A stretch of DNA of 36,258 nucleotides from positions 1 to 36,258 of the forward strand of contig CANQRV010000026.1 in NCBI GenBank assembly GCA_947626355.1, in the 5' to 3' direction. Numbering within the stretch: the stretch's first letter is position 1; the number at the start of each line of letters is the position of its first letter. Below the pieces are notes generated by a model. That model made no database searches, had not been told where the DNA came from, and worked only from the letters and a program-made list of their open reading frames with translations. This document shows positions 1 through 9,266 of this stretch, in pieces. Origin of the DNA: an uncultured Muribaculaceae bacterium. Lineage in GTDB: Bacteria > Bacteroidota > Bacteroidia > Bacteroidales > Muribaculaceae. The translations under genes and the position numbers were made by a program.

Positions 1-1017
1 AAGGACCTCGACGAGTATATCCGCTTCACCATGCTTACAGGCGTGAGCCGCTTCAGCAAGATGACCATCTTCAGCGGACTCAACAACCTTGATGACATAT
101 CACTCGACGATGAATATGCCGCGATCTGCGGTATAACGGAAGAGGAGCTGCTCTCCGATTTCCGCGACGGGATATCGGAACTCGCAAAGAAAGGCGATAT
201 AGACCAAGAAGAGGCCGTCGGCAATCTCAAGCTTAACTATGACGGCTACCACTTCACGGAGGAAAGTCCCGACATCTACAATCCTTTCAGCCTGCTCAAC
301 GCCCTTAAAAAGAGAAAAATAGGAGCATACTGGTTTCAGAGCGGCACACCGGAGTTCCTGATACGGCGGATACGGAACGGCGGCGGTTTCCTGCCGGAGA
401 TGTTTGACGAGACCGTCGAAGGCACGACGCTGTCGGCAAGCGACATCCTCAACGACAACCCTACGGCGCTCCTTTACCAGACCGGCTACCTCACCATCAA
501 GGCCTATGAGAGGCCCGACCGGTACCGCCTCGGCATTCCCAACCTCGAGGTGAGGAAAGGCCTTTTCGAGAACCTTGCCGTCCGGTATCTCGAAAAGGAC
601 AACAACTACATATATAACCATGTCAGGGAGGTCAGGAAGCTGCTCGAGAAGCGGAGGGTCGACGAGGCGATGGAGCGGCTGAGGACGTTCATGGCGGGCA
701 TACCGTATGAGTTCGCCGACAAGGCCACGGAGCTGCACTACGAGAACAACCTCTTCATCATCTTCGTGCTGGTGGGAGTCGACGCCCGTCCGGAATGGCA
801 CACCTCGCAGGGGCGCATCGACCTGCTGCTGAGGATGCGCAACTTCATCTACGTGATCGAGCTGAAGCGTGACGGCACCCCGGAGGAGGCCCTGGAGCAG
901 ATCCGCGAGAAGGACTACACGCGCCAGTTCACGGGCGACCCGCGCCCGGTGGTGGAGCTCGGCGTCACATTCTCCACCGAGACCCGCAACATCACCGCCT
1001 GGAAAGTCAGGGAATGA
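1..1017 (+). CDS. AAA-ATPase_like / PD-(D/E)XK nuclease family protein, 3' part (5' end outside window)
   Basis: The reading frame is open from base 1 and ends at TGA 1015-1017, so the N-terminal ATPase part with its Walker motifs lies upstream. What remains begins in the conserved FTMLTGVSRFSK / FSGLNNLDDISL stretch typical of AAA-ATPase_like (PF09820) proteins and ends with a PDDEXK_9 (PF08011) domain: HTSQGRIDLLL supplies the Asp and VIELKRDG the E-x-K of a PD-(D/E)XK active site, followed by EALEQIREKDY. These genes are multicopy in Bacteroidales and their biological role is not established; nuclease activity is inferred from the fold. The nuclease motifs look complete, unlike the broken relative at 23329-24926. 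A 99-base gap separates it from parE, which has its own promoter, so it is probably a separate transcription unit. The family call is firm, the function is not. Confidence 0.88.
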   Translation, partial: KDLDEYIRFTMLTGVSRFSKMTIFSGLNNLDDISLDDEYAAICGITEEELLSDFRDGISELAKKGDIDQEEAVGNLKLNYDGYHFTEESPDIYNPFSLLNALKKRKIGAYWFQSGTPEFLIRRIRNGGGFLPEMFDETVEGTTLSASDILNDNPTALLYQTGYLTIKAYERPDRYRLGIPNLEVRKGLFENLAVRYLEKDNNYIYNHVREVRKLLEKRRVDEAMERLRTFMAGIPYEFADKATELHYENNLFIIFVLVGVDARPEWHTSQGRIDLLLRMRNFIYVIELKRDGTPEEALEQIREKDYTRQFTGDPRPVVELGVTFSTETRNITAWKVRE

Positions 1018-1036
1018 TGCCGCCCGGAGAGCTATA

Positions 1037-1068
1037 TTTGCTGCTTCGCGGGATTTTTTGTAATTTTG
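1037..1068 (+). promoter_or_regulatory. Bacteroidota-type promoter of the parE run
   Basis: TTTG at 1037-1040, 20 bases, then TAATTTTG at 1061-1068 match the -33 and -7 elements of the Bacteroidota primary sigma factor. Transcription would begin near 1073-1076, about 40 bases before the parE ATG. This also excludes the longer in-frame TTG start at 1066, which lies inside the promoter. Confidence 0.7.
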
Positions 1069-1116
1069 CAGTTGGCGGCCACCGACATCACGGCCACGAC
1101 AGAAGGAAGCAGCTAT

Positions 1117-3156
1117 ATGGCAGACAACAATCTTTTCCAGTTTGACAATTACGAGGAGACGGCAGAGAACGAGACCCCGAAAGAGGTAGCGTCAGAACCC
1201 GCGCAAGAACCGGAGACGCCCCCGGTGCGGGAAGCCGTCTACGACGACGAATCGATACAGCATCTCGAATGGAACGAGCACATACGCCGACGCCCGGGCA
1301 TGTATATAGGCAAGCTCGGCGACGGCTCGCATGCCGAAGACGGCATCTACGTGCTCGTAAAGGAGGTGGTGGACAACAGTATCGATGAGTTCAACATGGG
1401 CGCGGGCAAGCGCATCGACATCACCGTGGCCGACGAGGGGGAGGTGACCATACGCGACTACGGGCGCGGCATACCACTCGGCAAGGTGAAGGAGGTGGCC
1501 TCCGAAATCAACACCGGAGGCAAATTCGACAGCAAGAGCTTCCATAAATCGGTGGGCCTCAACGGCGTGGGCCTGAAGGCCGTCAACGCGCTCTCCTCCT
1601 ACTGCACCGTCAGGAGCGTACGCGACGGCAAAGCCGTGACCGTCTGCTTCGAGAAAGGGGCGCTCGTGAGCCAGTCGCAACCTGAAGACACCACGGAGCC
1701 CAACGGTACGATGGTGAGATTCCTGCCTGACAACACCCTCTTCCGCGACTTCGCATTCCGCAGCGAGTATCTGGAGACGATGGTCAACAACTACACATAC
1801 CTCAACGCCGGCCTGCAGATATACTACAACGGGCGACGATACCTCTCGCGCCACGGGCTGCTCGACCTGCTGCGCGAGAACATGACCAGCAATCCCCTCT
1901 ACCCAATCATACACCTTCAGGGCGACGACATAGAGGTCGTGATCACCCACACCGACCAGTATGGCGAGGAATATTACTCCTTCGTCAACGGACAGCATAC
2001 CACCCAGGGGGGCACCCACCTCTCCGCCTTCAAGGAGTGGGTGGGCCGCACCATCAAGGACTACAGCGACAAGGGCTATGAATACAGCGACATCCGCAAC
2101 GGCATGGTGGCCGCCGTGAGCGTCCGAATCCAGGAGCCGGTGTTCGAGAGTCAGACCAAGACCAAGCTCGGCTCGAAGGAAATAGCCCCCGACAGCACCG
2201 TCACCGTCAACAAGTTTATCGGCGACTTCATAAAGAAGGAGCTCGACGACTACCTCCACAAGCACACCGACACGGCCGACACGATGATGAAGAAGATCGC
2301 GGCCAGCGAGAAGGAACGCAAGGCGATGGCCGGCGTGGCCAAGCTCGCCCGCGAGAAAGCCAAGAAGGTGAGCCTCCACAACCGCAAGCTCCGCGACTGC
2401 CGCATCCACTACAACGACCCGCAGAAAAACAGCGCGAAAAGCGACGGCAAGCCCGACCTCCGCGAGGAGTCGTCGATATTCATCACCGAGGGAGACTCCG
2501 CGTCGGGCACCATCACCAAGGTGCGCAACGCCGAGACGCAAGCCGTATTCTCGCTGCGCGGCAAGCCCCTCAACTCCTACGGAATGACGCAGGAGGTGGT
2601 GTATAAGAACGACGAGTTCAACCTCCTCCAGGCGGCCCTCAATATCGAGGAGGGTATCGACGGACTGCGCTACAACAAGGTGATCATCGCCACCGACGCC
2701 GATGTCGACGGCATGCACATACGCCTGCTCGTGCTCACGTTCTTCCTGATGTTCTTCCCCGACCTGGTGAAAAAGGGACACGTCTACATACTCCAGACCC
2801 CCCTCTTCAGGGTGAGAGACAAGAACGCCGTGAAACGAAGCCGCAAGCGAAAGGCACAGAAAAGCGAGACACCCGCCGAACGAGACACCTTCTACTGCTA
2901 TACCGACGAGGAGCGCGAGAAGGCAATAGCGCGTCTGGGCACCAACGCCGAGATCACCCGCTTCAAGGGCCTCGGCGAGATCAACGACGTGGAATTCGCC
3001 GACTTCATAGGCCCGGAGATGAGGCTCGACCCGGTGACGCTCCGAAAGGAGGACACCGTGGAGAAGATCCTCGAGTTCTATATGGGAAAGAACACCATGG
3101 AGCGACAGAACTTCATTATCGACAACCTCGTGGTGGAAGACGACTCTGAGATATGA
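1117..3156 (+). CDS. parE: DNA topoisomerase IV subunit B (ParE)
   Basis: Encodes 679 aa, the ATPase subunit of topoisomerase IV, which decatenates daughter chromosomes together with ParC (not in this window). Visible in order: an acidic, low-complexity leader of about 45 residues; the GHKL ATPase with RRPGMYIGKLGDGS and the Mg-binding EVVDNSIDE (from residue 83); the DYGRGIPLG ATP-lid motif; the transducer region; the Toprim motifs EGDSASG (about 458) and DADVDG (about 527); and the C-terminal FKGLGEIND motif. The EHIRRRPGMYIGKLGDG wording fits Bacteroidota ParE rather than GyrB. The ATG at 1117 is chosen because AAGGA lies about 10 bases upstream and the promoter sits at 1037-1068. Its stop overlaps the coaD start by 4 bases (ATGA), so the two are translationally coupled. 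Confidence 0.95.
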   Translation: MADNNLFQFDNYEETAENETPKEVASEPAQEPETPPVREAVYDDESIQHLEWNEHIRRRPGMYIGKLGDGSHAEDGIYVLVKEVVDNSIDEFNMGAGKRIDITVADEGEVTIRDYGRGIPLGKVKEVASEINTGGKFDSKSFHKSVGLNGVGLKAVNALSSYCTVRSVRDGKAVTVCFEKGALVSQSQPEDTTEPNGTMVRFLPDNTLFRDFAFRSEYLETMVNNYTYLNAGLQIYYNGRRYLSRHGLLDLLRENMTSNPLYPIIHLQGDDIEVVITHTDQYGEEYYSFVNGQHTTQGGTHLSAFKEWVGRTIKDYSDKGYEYSDIRNGMVAAVSVRIQEPVFESQTKTKLGSKEIAPDSTVTVNKFIGDFIKKELDDYLHKHTDTADTMMKKIAASEKERKAMAGVAKLAREKAKKVSLHNRKLRDCRIHYNDPQKNSAKSDGKPDLREESSIFITEGDSASGTITKVRNAETQAVFSLRGKPLNSYGMTQEVVYKNDEFNLLQAALNIEEGIDGLRYNKVIIATDADVDGMHIRLLVLTFFLMFFPDLVKKGHVYILQTPLFRVRDKNAVKRSRKRKAQKSETPAERDTFYCYTDEEREKAIARLGTNAEITRFKGLGEINDVEFADFIGPEMRLDPVTLRKEDTVEKILEFYMGKNTMERQNFIIDNLVVEDDSEI

Positions 3157-3626
3157 CGACAGCACTCTTCGCAGGGAGTTTCGACCCCTTCACCATCGGA
3201 CACCTCGACATCGTGGAGCGCGGTCTGCGACTCTTCGACCGAATCGTCGTGGGCATCGGCCACAACGAAAACAAGCCCGGCGACTGGACACCGGCAGAAC
3301 GCCTCGCCGCGATAAAGATATTATTCCAGGATCAACCACGGGTGGAGGCAGCCGTCTACACGGGACTGACAACCGACTTCGCAGCCCGATGCGGCGCCAC
3401 GGCGCTGCTCCGCTCCGCCAGAAACGAGGCCGACTTCGGATATGAGCGCAACCTCGCTGACGTAAACCGCAACATAGCCGGCATAGAGACCGTTATACTG
3501 ACGGCCCGCCCGGAGCTCGCATTCATATCAAGCTCGATGGTGAGGGAGCTGACCCACTTCGGCAAAGACCCATCGCAATACATAGCGGGACCCTTCCAGA
3601 CTCCACAGAAATACAGAAAACAATAG
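3153..3626 (+). CDS. coaD: Pantetheine-phosphate adenylyltransferase (PPAT)
   Basis: A 157-aa cytoplasmic enzyme catalysing the penultimate step of coenzyme A synthesis: 4'-phosphopantetheine plus ATP gives dephospho-CoA and pyrophosphate. Length is that of the family. The nucleotidyltransferase signature GSFDPFTIGH is at residues 8-17, with Thr14 and His17 as the T-x-G-H phosphate-binding pair. RSARNEADFGYE is the conserved mid-protein motif and ISSSMVREL the second ATP-binding signature. The ATG overlaps the parE stop. The next gene starts 17 bases after the stop, so CoaD sits in the middle of the cotranscribed run. Confidence 0.96.
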   Translation: MTTALFAGSFDPFTIGHLDIVERGLRLFDRIVVGIGHNENKPGDWTPAERLAAIKILFQDQPRVEAAVYTGLTTDFAARCGATALLRSARNEADFGYERNLADVNRNIAGIETVILTARPELAFISSSMVRELTHFGKDPSQYIAGPFQTPQKYRKQ

Positions 3627-3643
3627 AACAGCAATCGAAAAAA

Positions 3644-5260
3644 ATGAATAGACTACCGATATACCTCATCGCGCTGCTTACGCTCGGAATGGCAACTGCA
3701 CGCGCCTTCGACCAGACCATGACCGAGAACGCCAAGCTGCGGCTCGCCGAGGCCGCCATCGCCCAGCTTTACGTCGACAGCGTCGACGAGACAAAACTCG
3801 TGGAAGACGCCATAAAGGGGATGCTCGAGGGGCTCGACCCGCACTCATCCTACAGCAACGCCGAGGAGACCAAGGAGCTCAACGAGCCCCTCACAGGCAA
3901 CTTCAGCGGCATCGGCATCACCTTCAACATGAATCAGGACACGCTCTACGTGATACAGACAGTGAGCGGAGGTCCCTCCGAACGAGTGGGCATTCTCGCC
4001 GGCGACCGCATAATCAGAGTCAACGACACCATCGTGGCCGGAGTGAAGATGAAAAACACCGACATCATGAAGCGCCTGCGCGGGCCAAAGGGCACCGATG
4101 TCGACGTCAGGGTGCTCCGACCCTCCGGCGCACGCTACGACAGCATCGACTTCACCATCACACGCGCCGACATACCAATCTACAGCGTCGACGCAGCCTA
4201 TATGGCCGATCCAAAGACGGGATACATACGCGTCAACAAGTTCGCGGCCGAGACCGCCAATGAGTTCGCCAAGGCCGTGAACGACCTCAGGAAACAGGGT
4301 ATGGAGCAGCTGATCCTCGACCTCGTGGACAACGGCGGCGGATACCTCAACGCCGCCGTGGAGATGCTCGGAGAGCTTCTCCCACAGGGAAGCCTCGCAG
4401 TCTACACCGAGGGCACCAAGAGCCCGCGCATCAACAACCATACACAGCCCTCAGGCCGCGAGCCACTCTTCAGCGACGGGCGACTCGTAGTGATGGCAAA
4501 CCAGTATTCGGCATCCGCCTCCGAAATCACCTCCGGCGCCATCCAGGACTGGGACCGAGGTCTGATCGTGGGGCGACGCACCTTCGGCAAGGGCCTCGTG
4601 CAGCGTCCCATCCCTTTCCCCGACGGTTCGATGATGCGCCTCACGGTCGCCCACTATTACACTCCATCCGGCAGAGACATCCAGAAGCCATATGAGAAGG
4701 GCGACCAGAAAAGCTATGACCTCGACATTCTCGACCGCTACAACCGCGGCGAGCTGATGCACGCCGACTCCGTGCACTACATCGACTCGCTGCGCGTCAA
4801 CACCCTGCGTCTCGGAAGGCCGATCTACGGAGGCGGGGGCATATCCCCCGACAGGTTCGTGCCCCTCGACACCACGGCATTCACGAAATACTACCGCAAT
4901 GTGGTGGCCAAAGGGCTCATCAACCGATACGCCATTTCGTATGTAGACGCCAACCGCAAGGCCATAAAGGCCCAATATCCCACCGACACCGACTTCATCG
5001 CCGGATTCGAGGTGACTCCCGAGATGATCGACGCCCTGCTCCGGAGCGCCGACAAGGAGGGCGTGGAACGCAACGACGAGGAAGCCGCCAAGAGCCGGGA
5101 GCTCTTCGAGATGGTGATAAAGGGGCTTATAGGACGCGACGTCTACGACAACGCCACTTATTTCAAAGTCTACAACAACTACGACCCGATATTCCGCGAG
5201 GCGCTCCGGATCATCAACTCCGACGACTACGACCGGCTGCTCAGCGCCCCGAAAGAATAA
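3644..5260 (+). CDS. S41 family C-terminal processing peptidase, exported
   Basis: A 538-aa serine protease of the CtpA/Prc family, expected in the periplasm. Residues 1-22 form a signal peptide ending in ATARA. A short N-terminal helical part with the GLDPHSSY motif is followed by a PDZ domain at roughly residues 80-165 (NFSGIGITF, GDRIIRVND) and the S41 core. The Ser-Lys dyad is visible: Ser291 in YSASASEI and Lys316 in RTFGKGLVQ, 25 residues apart as in other tail-specific proteases. The C-terminal 150 residues, past the core, are of unknown role. It follows coaD by 17 bases and precedes a DUF3078-like gene by 28 bases. A parE-coaD-S41 order is familiar from Bacteroidales genomes. The substrate is unknown. 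Confidence 0.93.
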   Translation: MNRLPIYLIALLTLGMATARAFDQTMTENAKLRLAEAAIAQLYVDSVDETKLVEDAIKGMLEGLDPHSSYSNAEETKELNEPLTGNFSGIGITFNMNQDTLYVIQTVSGGPSERVGILAGDRIIRVNDTIVAGVKMKNTDIMKRLRGPKGTDVDVRVLRPSGARYDSIDFTITRADIPIYSVDAAYMADPKTGYIRVNKFAAETANEFAKAVNDLRKQGMEQLILDLVDNGGGYLNAAVEMLGELLPQGSLAVYTEGTKSPRINNHTQPSGREPLFSDGRLVVMANQYSASASEITSGAIQDWDRGLIVGRRTFGKGLVQRPIPFPDGSMMRLTVAHYYTPSGRDIQKPYEKGDQKSYDLDILDRYNRGELMHADSVHYIDSLRVNTLRLGRPIYGGGGISPDRFVPLDTTAFTKYYRNVVAKGLINRYAISYVDANRKAIKAQYPTDTDFIAGFEVTPEMIDALLRSADKEGVERNDEEAAKSRELFEMVIKGLIGRDVYDNATYFKVYNNYDPIFREALRIINSDDYDRLLSAPKE

Positions 5261-5288
5261 AACAAAAAACACACAGAGCAAACGCCCA

Positions 5289-6806
5289 ATGAGAGCGACT
5301 ACAGCATTGATTCTCGCAATCTGCATCTGCGGATGCGCCGCTGCCGGCGCATCCATGCAAAGGAAACCAAAATTCCGACATGTCGACACCCCCAGGGAGG
5401 AGACGGAATACATCCCGGTGTATGTGGAGACGCCACTCCCATTCGACTCCACACGCCTACGCGTGAGAGACCCGTGGGAAATACTCGACTCGCTGCCGTC
5501 GAAGCCACTGAAGCCCTGGCAGGTCAACCTCATCGACGCTCCCTGGATCTTCTCCGGCTACCGCCAGCTTCTCGACAAGGACTTCGTCATAAAGCTCCCC
5601 TCGGGAGCAAAGGGGGTGGCCGTGATATGCGGCGACACCATAGCGGCAGCAGGACAGCTCGCTTTCGAGGAGACCCTGACTCCCGATACACTCGACATCA
5701 CCACGGCGCGACTTCCGGAGCTCGACCGCTCCGGCGGCATCGACATACTCAACGGCGACGTCATGCCCAACTGGCTCCACGAGGCGCTGACCTTCAACCG
5801 CCTCCAGCAGGACTTCATCTACAGATACATGATGTCGCATCCGAAGGCCATCGAGGTGGCTTACTGGGATCTTCCAGAGCCCCCGCGACTCCCGGAGGAA
5901 GACCGCAGCTACGCCTCCTACCTGAAGAAGCTGAACCTCCCGGAAGTGGATGTGGAGAAAGCCATAATCCCGGAGCAGGAGATGGAGAAGCGCCACTGGC
6001 TACACAACCTGAACGCCGGACTACAGTTCTCGCAGGCTTTCCTCAGCACCAACTGGTATCAGGGCGGCAACAACCATATATCCGGAATCGGCAATTTCTA
6101 CTGGAAGGTGACCCTGAACAAGGTGTATCACCCCAACCTCCTCTTCGAGAGCACACTCCAGTATAAGCTCGGACTTTACTCCAACCCTAAGGAGGAGGTG
6201 CATTCCTATTCCATTTCCGAAGACCTCTTCCAATATAACCTCAATGCCGGCCTCAAGGCCGTCCACAACTGGTTCTATTCTTACAACCTCCTGTTCAAGA
6301 CCCAGTTTCTCAACAACTACGAGCGCAACAGCGACAAGCGCAAGGCTGCCTTCCTCTCTCCCGGAGAGCTAAACATGGGTCTCGGTATGACATACTCCAA
6401 GCAGAACGAGAAGAAGACGATGCAGCTCAACGTATCCATGTCGCCCATCTCATACAACCTCAAGACATGCATCAACAAGTATGTTGACCCGGCACAGTTC
6501 AACATCAAGGAGGGACACAAAACCATCAGCGAGATAGGTAGCAACTCGGAAGTGACCGTCAACTGGAACGTGACGGGCAACATCAACGTGAAGTCGCGCC
6601 TGTTTCTCTTCACCGACTACGACTACTTCCAGGGCGACTGGGAAAACACCATCTCCTTCGCGATAAACCGATTCCTCTCAACACAGATCTACGCCCACCT
6701 ACGCTACGACAGCTCTTCCGAGATCACCAGCGAGTCGTGGAAGCACTTCATGCTGAAGGAAATCTTCAGTTTCGGACTCTCCTACACGTTCTCCACCAAA
6801 CCATAG
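5289..6806 (+). CDS. DUF3078-like outer-membrane barrel protein
   Basis: A 505-aa exported protein. The N-terminus has a hydrophobic signal with cysteines (ICICGCAAAGAS): either a signal peptidase I site after GAS or, less likely for a barrel, a lipobox ending at the second Cys. Residues about 60-230 have no motif I recognise. From about 235 on the sequence alternates polar and aromatic residues as in a beta-barrel, beginning with the FLSTNWYQGGNNHISGIGNFYW stretch (NW..GG.N..S) I associate with DUF3078, and it ends SFGLSYTF. Biological role unknown. It lies between the S41 protease and a small secreted protein whose ATG begins only 2 bases after its stop, so all are probably one transcript. 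The family name is from memory of the motif and should be treated as likely, not certain. Confidence 0.75.
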   Translation: MRATTALILAICICGCAAAGASMQRKPKFRHVDTPREETEYIPVYVETPLPFDSTRLRVRDPWEILDSLPSKPLKPWQVNLIDAPWIFSGYRQLLDKDFVIKLPSGAKGVAVICGDTIAAAGQLAFEETLTPDTLDITTARLPELDRSGGIDILNGDVMPNWLHEALTFNRLQQDFIYRYMMSHPKAIEVAYWDLPEPPRLPEEDRSYASYLKKLNLPEVDVEKAIIPEQEMEKRHWLHNLNAGLQFSQAFLSTNWYQGGNNHISGIGNFYWKVTLNKVYHPNLLFESTLQYKLGLYSNPKEEVHSYSISEDLFQYNLNAGLKAVHNWFYSYNLLFKTQFLNNYERNSDKRKAAFLSPGELNMGLGMTYSKQNEKKTMQLNVSMSPISYNLKTCINKYVDPAQFNIKEGHKTISEIGSNSEVTVNWNVTGNINVKSRLFLFTDYDYFQGDWENTISFAINRFLSTQIYAHLRYDSSSEITSESWKHFMLKEIFSFGLSYTFSTKP

Positions 6807-6808
6807 CC

Positions 6809-7405
6809 ATGAGCAACCCTCTCCTCCGCATAATGACCCCAATTCTCGCTGCCGCCGCATTGACCGCGGCCGCCTCTGTCACGGCTGAGGCCCAGACCGT
6901 GGCCTACGACATAGACATGGCGGAGGAGATATGCGCCGCCAGGGCGCTCGACGCCCTGGAAGGGGTGTGGATCTACCCCGACGACAACGTCACCGTGATG
7001 ATACTGCGCTCCGACGACTCCGCCCCCGGGGCTTTCCGCGAATATGACATCACGGTGGTGGCCTCTACCGACTGCCTCCTATCCCCGGGCGAAAGGATAG
7101 GATCCCTGTCGGCCGGCGCCGATCCGAAGCAATACAGGCTGACCCTCAATACCAGACGCGGCGCCGAGGGGCTCACAGGACCACGCGAATGTCTCGCCAC
7201 ACTCGACAAAGGCAACGACGCGCTGTTCGTGAAAGGAAAGAAGCTGAAATGGCGCCTCAACCCATTCACGCTCCTCCCCCGCTTCTGGCGCATCGCAAGG
7301 GTATCAGTCGACAATCCGCTCGACAAGATGCAGCCCGGCATGCTCAGGATATTTCCATCATACGACGGCAACGGCTCCTCCCGCCGTGAGCCCAGATACC
7401 TCTGA
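6809..7405 (+). CDS. Secreted protein of unknown function (198 aa)
   Basis: I do not recognise a family. The ATG at 6809 lies 2 bases after the preceding stop; a longer in-frame GTG start would sit inside the upstream gene and is unlikely. Residues 1-29 form a clear signal peptide (hydrophobic run ending VTAEAQ), so the product is periplasmic or surface-located. The mature part opens with YDIDMAEEICAARALDALEGVWIYPDDNVTVMILR, which resembles the start of a lipocalin-like or DUF-type beta domain (a G-x-W turn then a hydrophobic strand), and ends in a basic, disordered tail. Position in the parE-coaD-S41-barrel run suggests an envelope role, but nothing in the sequence proves it. Confidence 0.75.
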   Translation: MSNPLLRIMTPILAAAALTAAASVTAEAQTVAYDIDMAEEICAARALDALEGVWIYPDDNVTVMILRSDDSAPGAFREYDITVVASTDCLLSPGERIGSLSAGADPKQYRLTLNTRRGAEGLTGPRECLATLDKGNDALFVKGKKLKWRLNPFTLLPRFWRIARVSVDNPLDKMQPGMLRIFPSYDGNGSSRREPRYL

Positions 7406-7410
7406 CAGCC

Positions 7411-7890
7411 ATGAGACGCCACACTCTGCCAACCATCCTACTCGCGCTGCTCTGTATTGCCGGCGCCGCACGAAAGACCACCATCAAGCTGAAGGTGCCA
7501 CCTGAGCGGACAGCTACGGCCGACGCCCCCGAGACCCTGACTCCCGACAGCATCGGCAAGACCTCCTGGCCCGGCGACTCCATTGTGCTCGCCGGCTACG
7601 ACAAGAAGGCCACATCGGCCACCGAGTCGCTGTTCGTGACCAACAACAGCGGAGCCGACGTGGAGCGGATGACAATACGCCTCACCTACTACGACATGAG
7701 GGGGCGCCAGCTCCACTCCAGAGAGGCAACGGCCGACACGAGAGTGCCCCGAGGAGAGACTCGCAAAATCGACATTCCCTCCTGGGACAGGCAGAAATCC
7801 TTCTACTACCATAAAAGCGGAACCCCACGAAAGGCGGCCACGCCTTATGACGTGACCACGACAATCGTGGAGCTCGTGATTGCCCGCTGA
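7411..7890 (+). CDS. Small secreted protein of unknown function (159 aa)
   Basis: Starts 5 bases after the previous stop and ends the plus-strand run. Residues 1-20 are a signal peptide (TILLALLCIAGAA). The mature chain has a short Thr/Ala/Pro-rich linker, then a compact beta-rich domain from about residue 62 (SLFVTNNSGADVERMTIRLTYYD ... GETRKIDIPSW), which looks like an immunoglobulin-type, FxLYD-like fold that could sit on the periplasmic side of the outer membrane. No catalytic residues are evident. It converges on the cysteine desulfidase gene, with 35 bases between the two stops and no convincing T-tailed hairpin. Confidence 0.72.
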   Translation: MRRHTLPTILLALLCIAGAARKTTIKLKVPPERTATADAPETLTPDSIGKTSWPGDSIVLAGYDKKATSATESLFVTNNSGADVERMTIRLTYYDMRGRQLHSREATADTRVPRGETRKIDIPSWDRQKSFYYHKSGTPRKAATPYDVTTTIVELVIAR

Positions 7891-7925
7891 CGGCTGTTTC
7901 CGCACCGCCGGATCCGGATCGATCT

Positions 7926-9218
7926 TTATTTATTGGTCATGATATGGAGCACGAGGCGGTCGGTCTCGCGCATTGCCTCGCGTCCGATGGAGGTGAGGTT
8001 ATGGATCGTGGCGTCGACATCGTCGCTGACTATGCCTTCGGTCTTGGTGACGCATTTGCCGTTCATGGCAAGCATCGCCGACATCATGGCGGTGGAGACA
8101 CCCGACGATATCTTCATGGAGCAGGAGGGCTTCGCGCCGTCGCAGATCATGCCGGCGAGGTTGGCCACCATGTTCTTGACTGCGGCCGAGACGCGGCTGA
8201 AATCGCCGCCCATCAGATAGACGAGGCCGCTGGCGGCGCCTGTGGAGGCCACCACACAGCCGCAGAGGGCCGAGAGGCGTCCGAGGCTCTGCTTGATATA
8301 GATGCTGGTGAGGTGGGAGAGCATGAGGGCCCGGGCCGTCTGTTCCTCGGTGGCTCCTGTATCCTCGGCGAAGCTCACCACCGGCATCGTGGCGGTGATT
8401 CCCTGGTTGCCGCTGCCGGAGTTGGACATCACGGGCACCGTGGCGCCACCCATGCGGGCGTCGCAGGCGGCCGACGTATAGGATATCATGTGCTCGAGAG
8501 GAGTGTCGCCGAAATATTTCATACCGCAATTGCGGATCGTGAGGCCGAGGGCATGCCCGTAGTTGCCCTCCAGGGCCACGAGGGCGGCTGCCTTGTTGAG
8601 GCGACGGGCCTCGAGTATGAAGTCGATCTCGTCGAGGGGTGACTCGGTGGCATACTCATACACCATCTTCAGGTCGAGCCGGATGTCATCGTCGGTGTTG
8701 GCGGCGGAATCTCCCTGGTTGCCATTGGACTCCTTGGAGAACACCACGTTGTCATTGACGGCGAGATAAACGAAATTGGTGTGCTCCTCGGAGATGACGG
8801 CGCGTGTCATGTCGAGATCGGCCACCGCCGAAACCTCGATATGGAGATTGGAGGGGGCATCCGGGAACAGTTTCACCTCGATGCGCCCTTCATCGATATA
8901 GCGGCGACCGAGCGCAACTGCCTCCGGTGTGACGTCGCGGAGTACCTCAAGACCATATTCCGACTTGCCGACGATAGCGCCGAGGGCGATGGCGATCGGA
9001 AGCCCGATCATGCCTGTGCCGGGAATGCCGACTCCCATGGCGTTTTTCAGGATATTGGCGCTGAGCCTGACGAGAATCTTCTCGGGCATCTTGCCGAGCA
9101 TCTCCGTGGCTTTGGCGACGCATAGCGCCACTGCAACCGGCTCCGTACAGCCGATAGCCGGCACCACCTCCCGATGGACGAGGGCGGCGATTCGGTCTCT
9201 TTGTTCTTTGGAAAGCAT
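7926..9218 (-). CDS. L-cysteine desulfidase family protein (UPF0597 / CyuA type)
   Basis: 430 aa, the usual length of the UPF0597 family, whose studied members break L-cysteine down to pyruvate, ammonia and sulfide with an oxygen-sensitive iron-sulfur cluster; related to the serine dehydratase alpha fold. Seen: VVPAIGCTEPVAVAL near residue 23, the Gly-rich MGVGIPGTGMIGLPIA, NCGMKYFG, SGSGNQGI, and a Cys cluster near the C-terminus (LCGCVVAST, MICDGAKPSCS) that can ligate a cluster. Without a cytosolic signal sequence it should be soluble. It lies 48 bases downstream of tdk on the same strand with no obvious promoter between, so cotranscription is plausible. Substrate (cysteine or serine) cannot be settled by sequence alone. 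Confidence 0.88.
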   Translation of the reverse strand: MLSKEQRDRIAALVHREVVPAIGCTEPVAVALCVAKATEMLGKMPEKILVRLSANILKNAMGVGIPGTGMIGLPIAIALGAIVGKSEYGLEVLRDVTPEAVALGRRYIDEGRIEVKLFPDAPSNLHIEVSAVADLDMTRAVISEEHTNFVYLAVNDNVVFSKESNGNQGDSAANTDDDIRLDLKMVYEYATESPLDEIDFILEARRLNKAAALVALEGNYGHALGLTIRNCGMKYFGDTPLEHMISYTSAACDARMGGATVPVMSNSGSGNQGITATMPVVSFAEDTGATEEQTARALMLSHLTSIYIKQSLGRLSALCGCVVASTGAASGLVYLMGGDFSRVSAAVKNMVANLAGMICDGAKPSCSMKISSGVSTAMMSAMLAMNGKCVTKTEGIVSDDVDATIHNLTSIGREAMRETDRLVLHIMTNK

Positions 9219-9266
9219 GATATTTGAAATGTTTAAGGTTGATAATCTATTTATATCTGCTGAGAT

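Noticed and set aside
1192-3165. Long open frame (657 codons) on the minus strand opposite parE
   Set aside because: It mirrors the GC-rich parE codons, is rich in His/Val/Leu without any domain pattern, and parE itself is unmistakable. Many similar antisense frames opposite coaD, tdk, glyQS and valS are shadows of the same kind.
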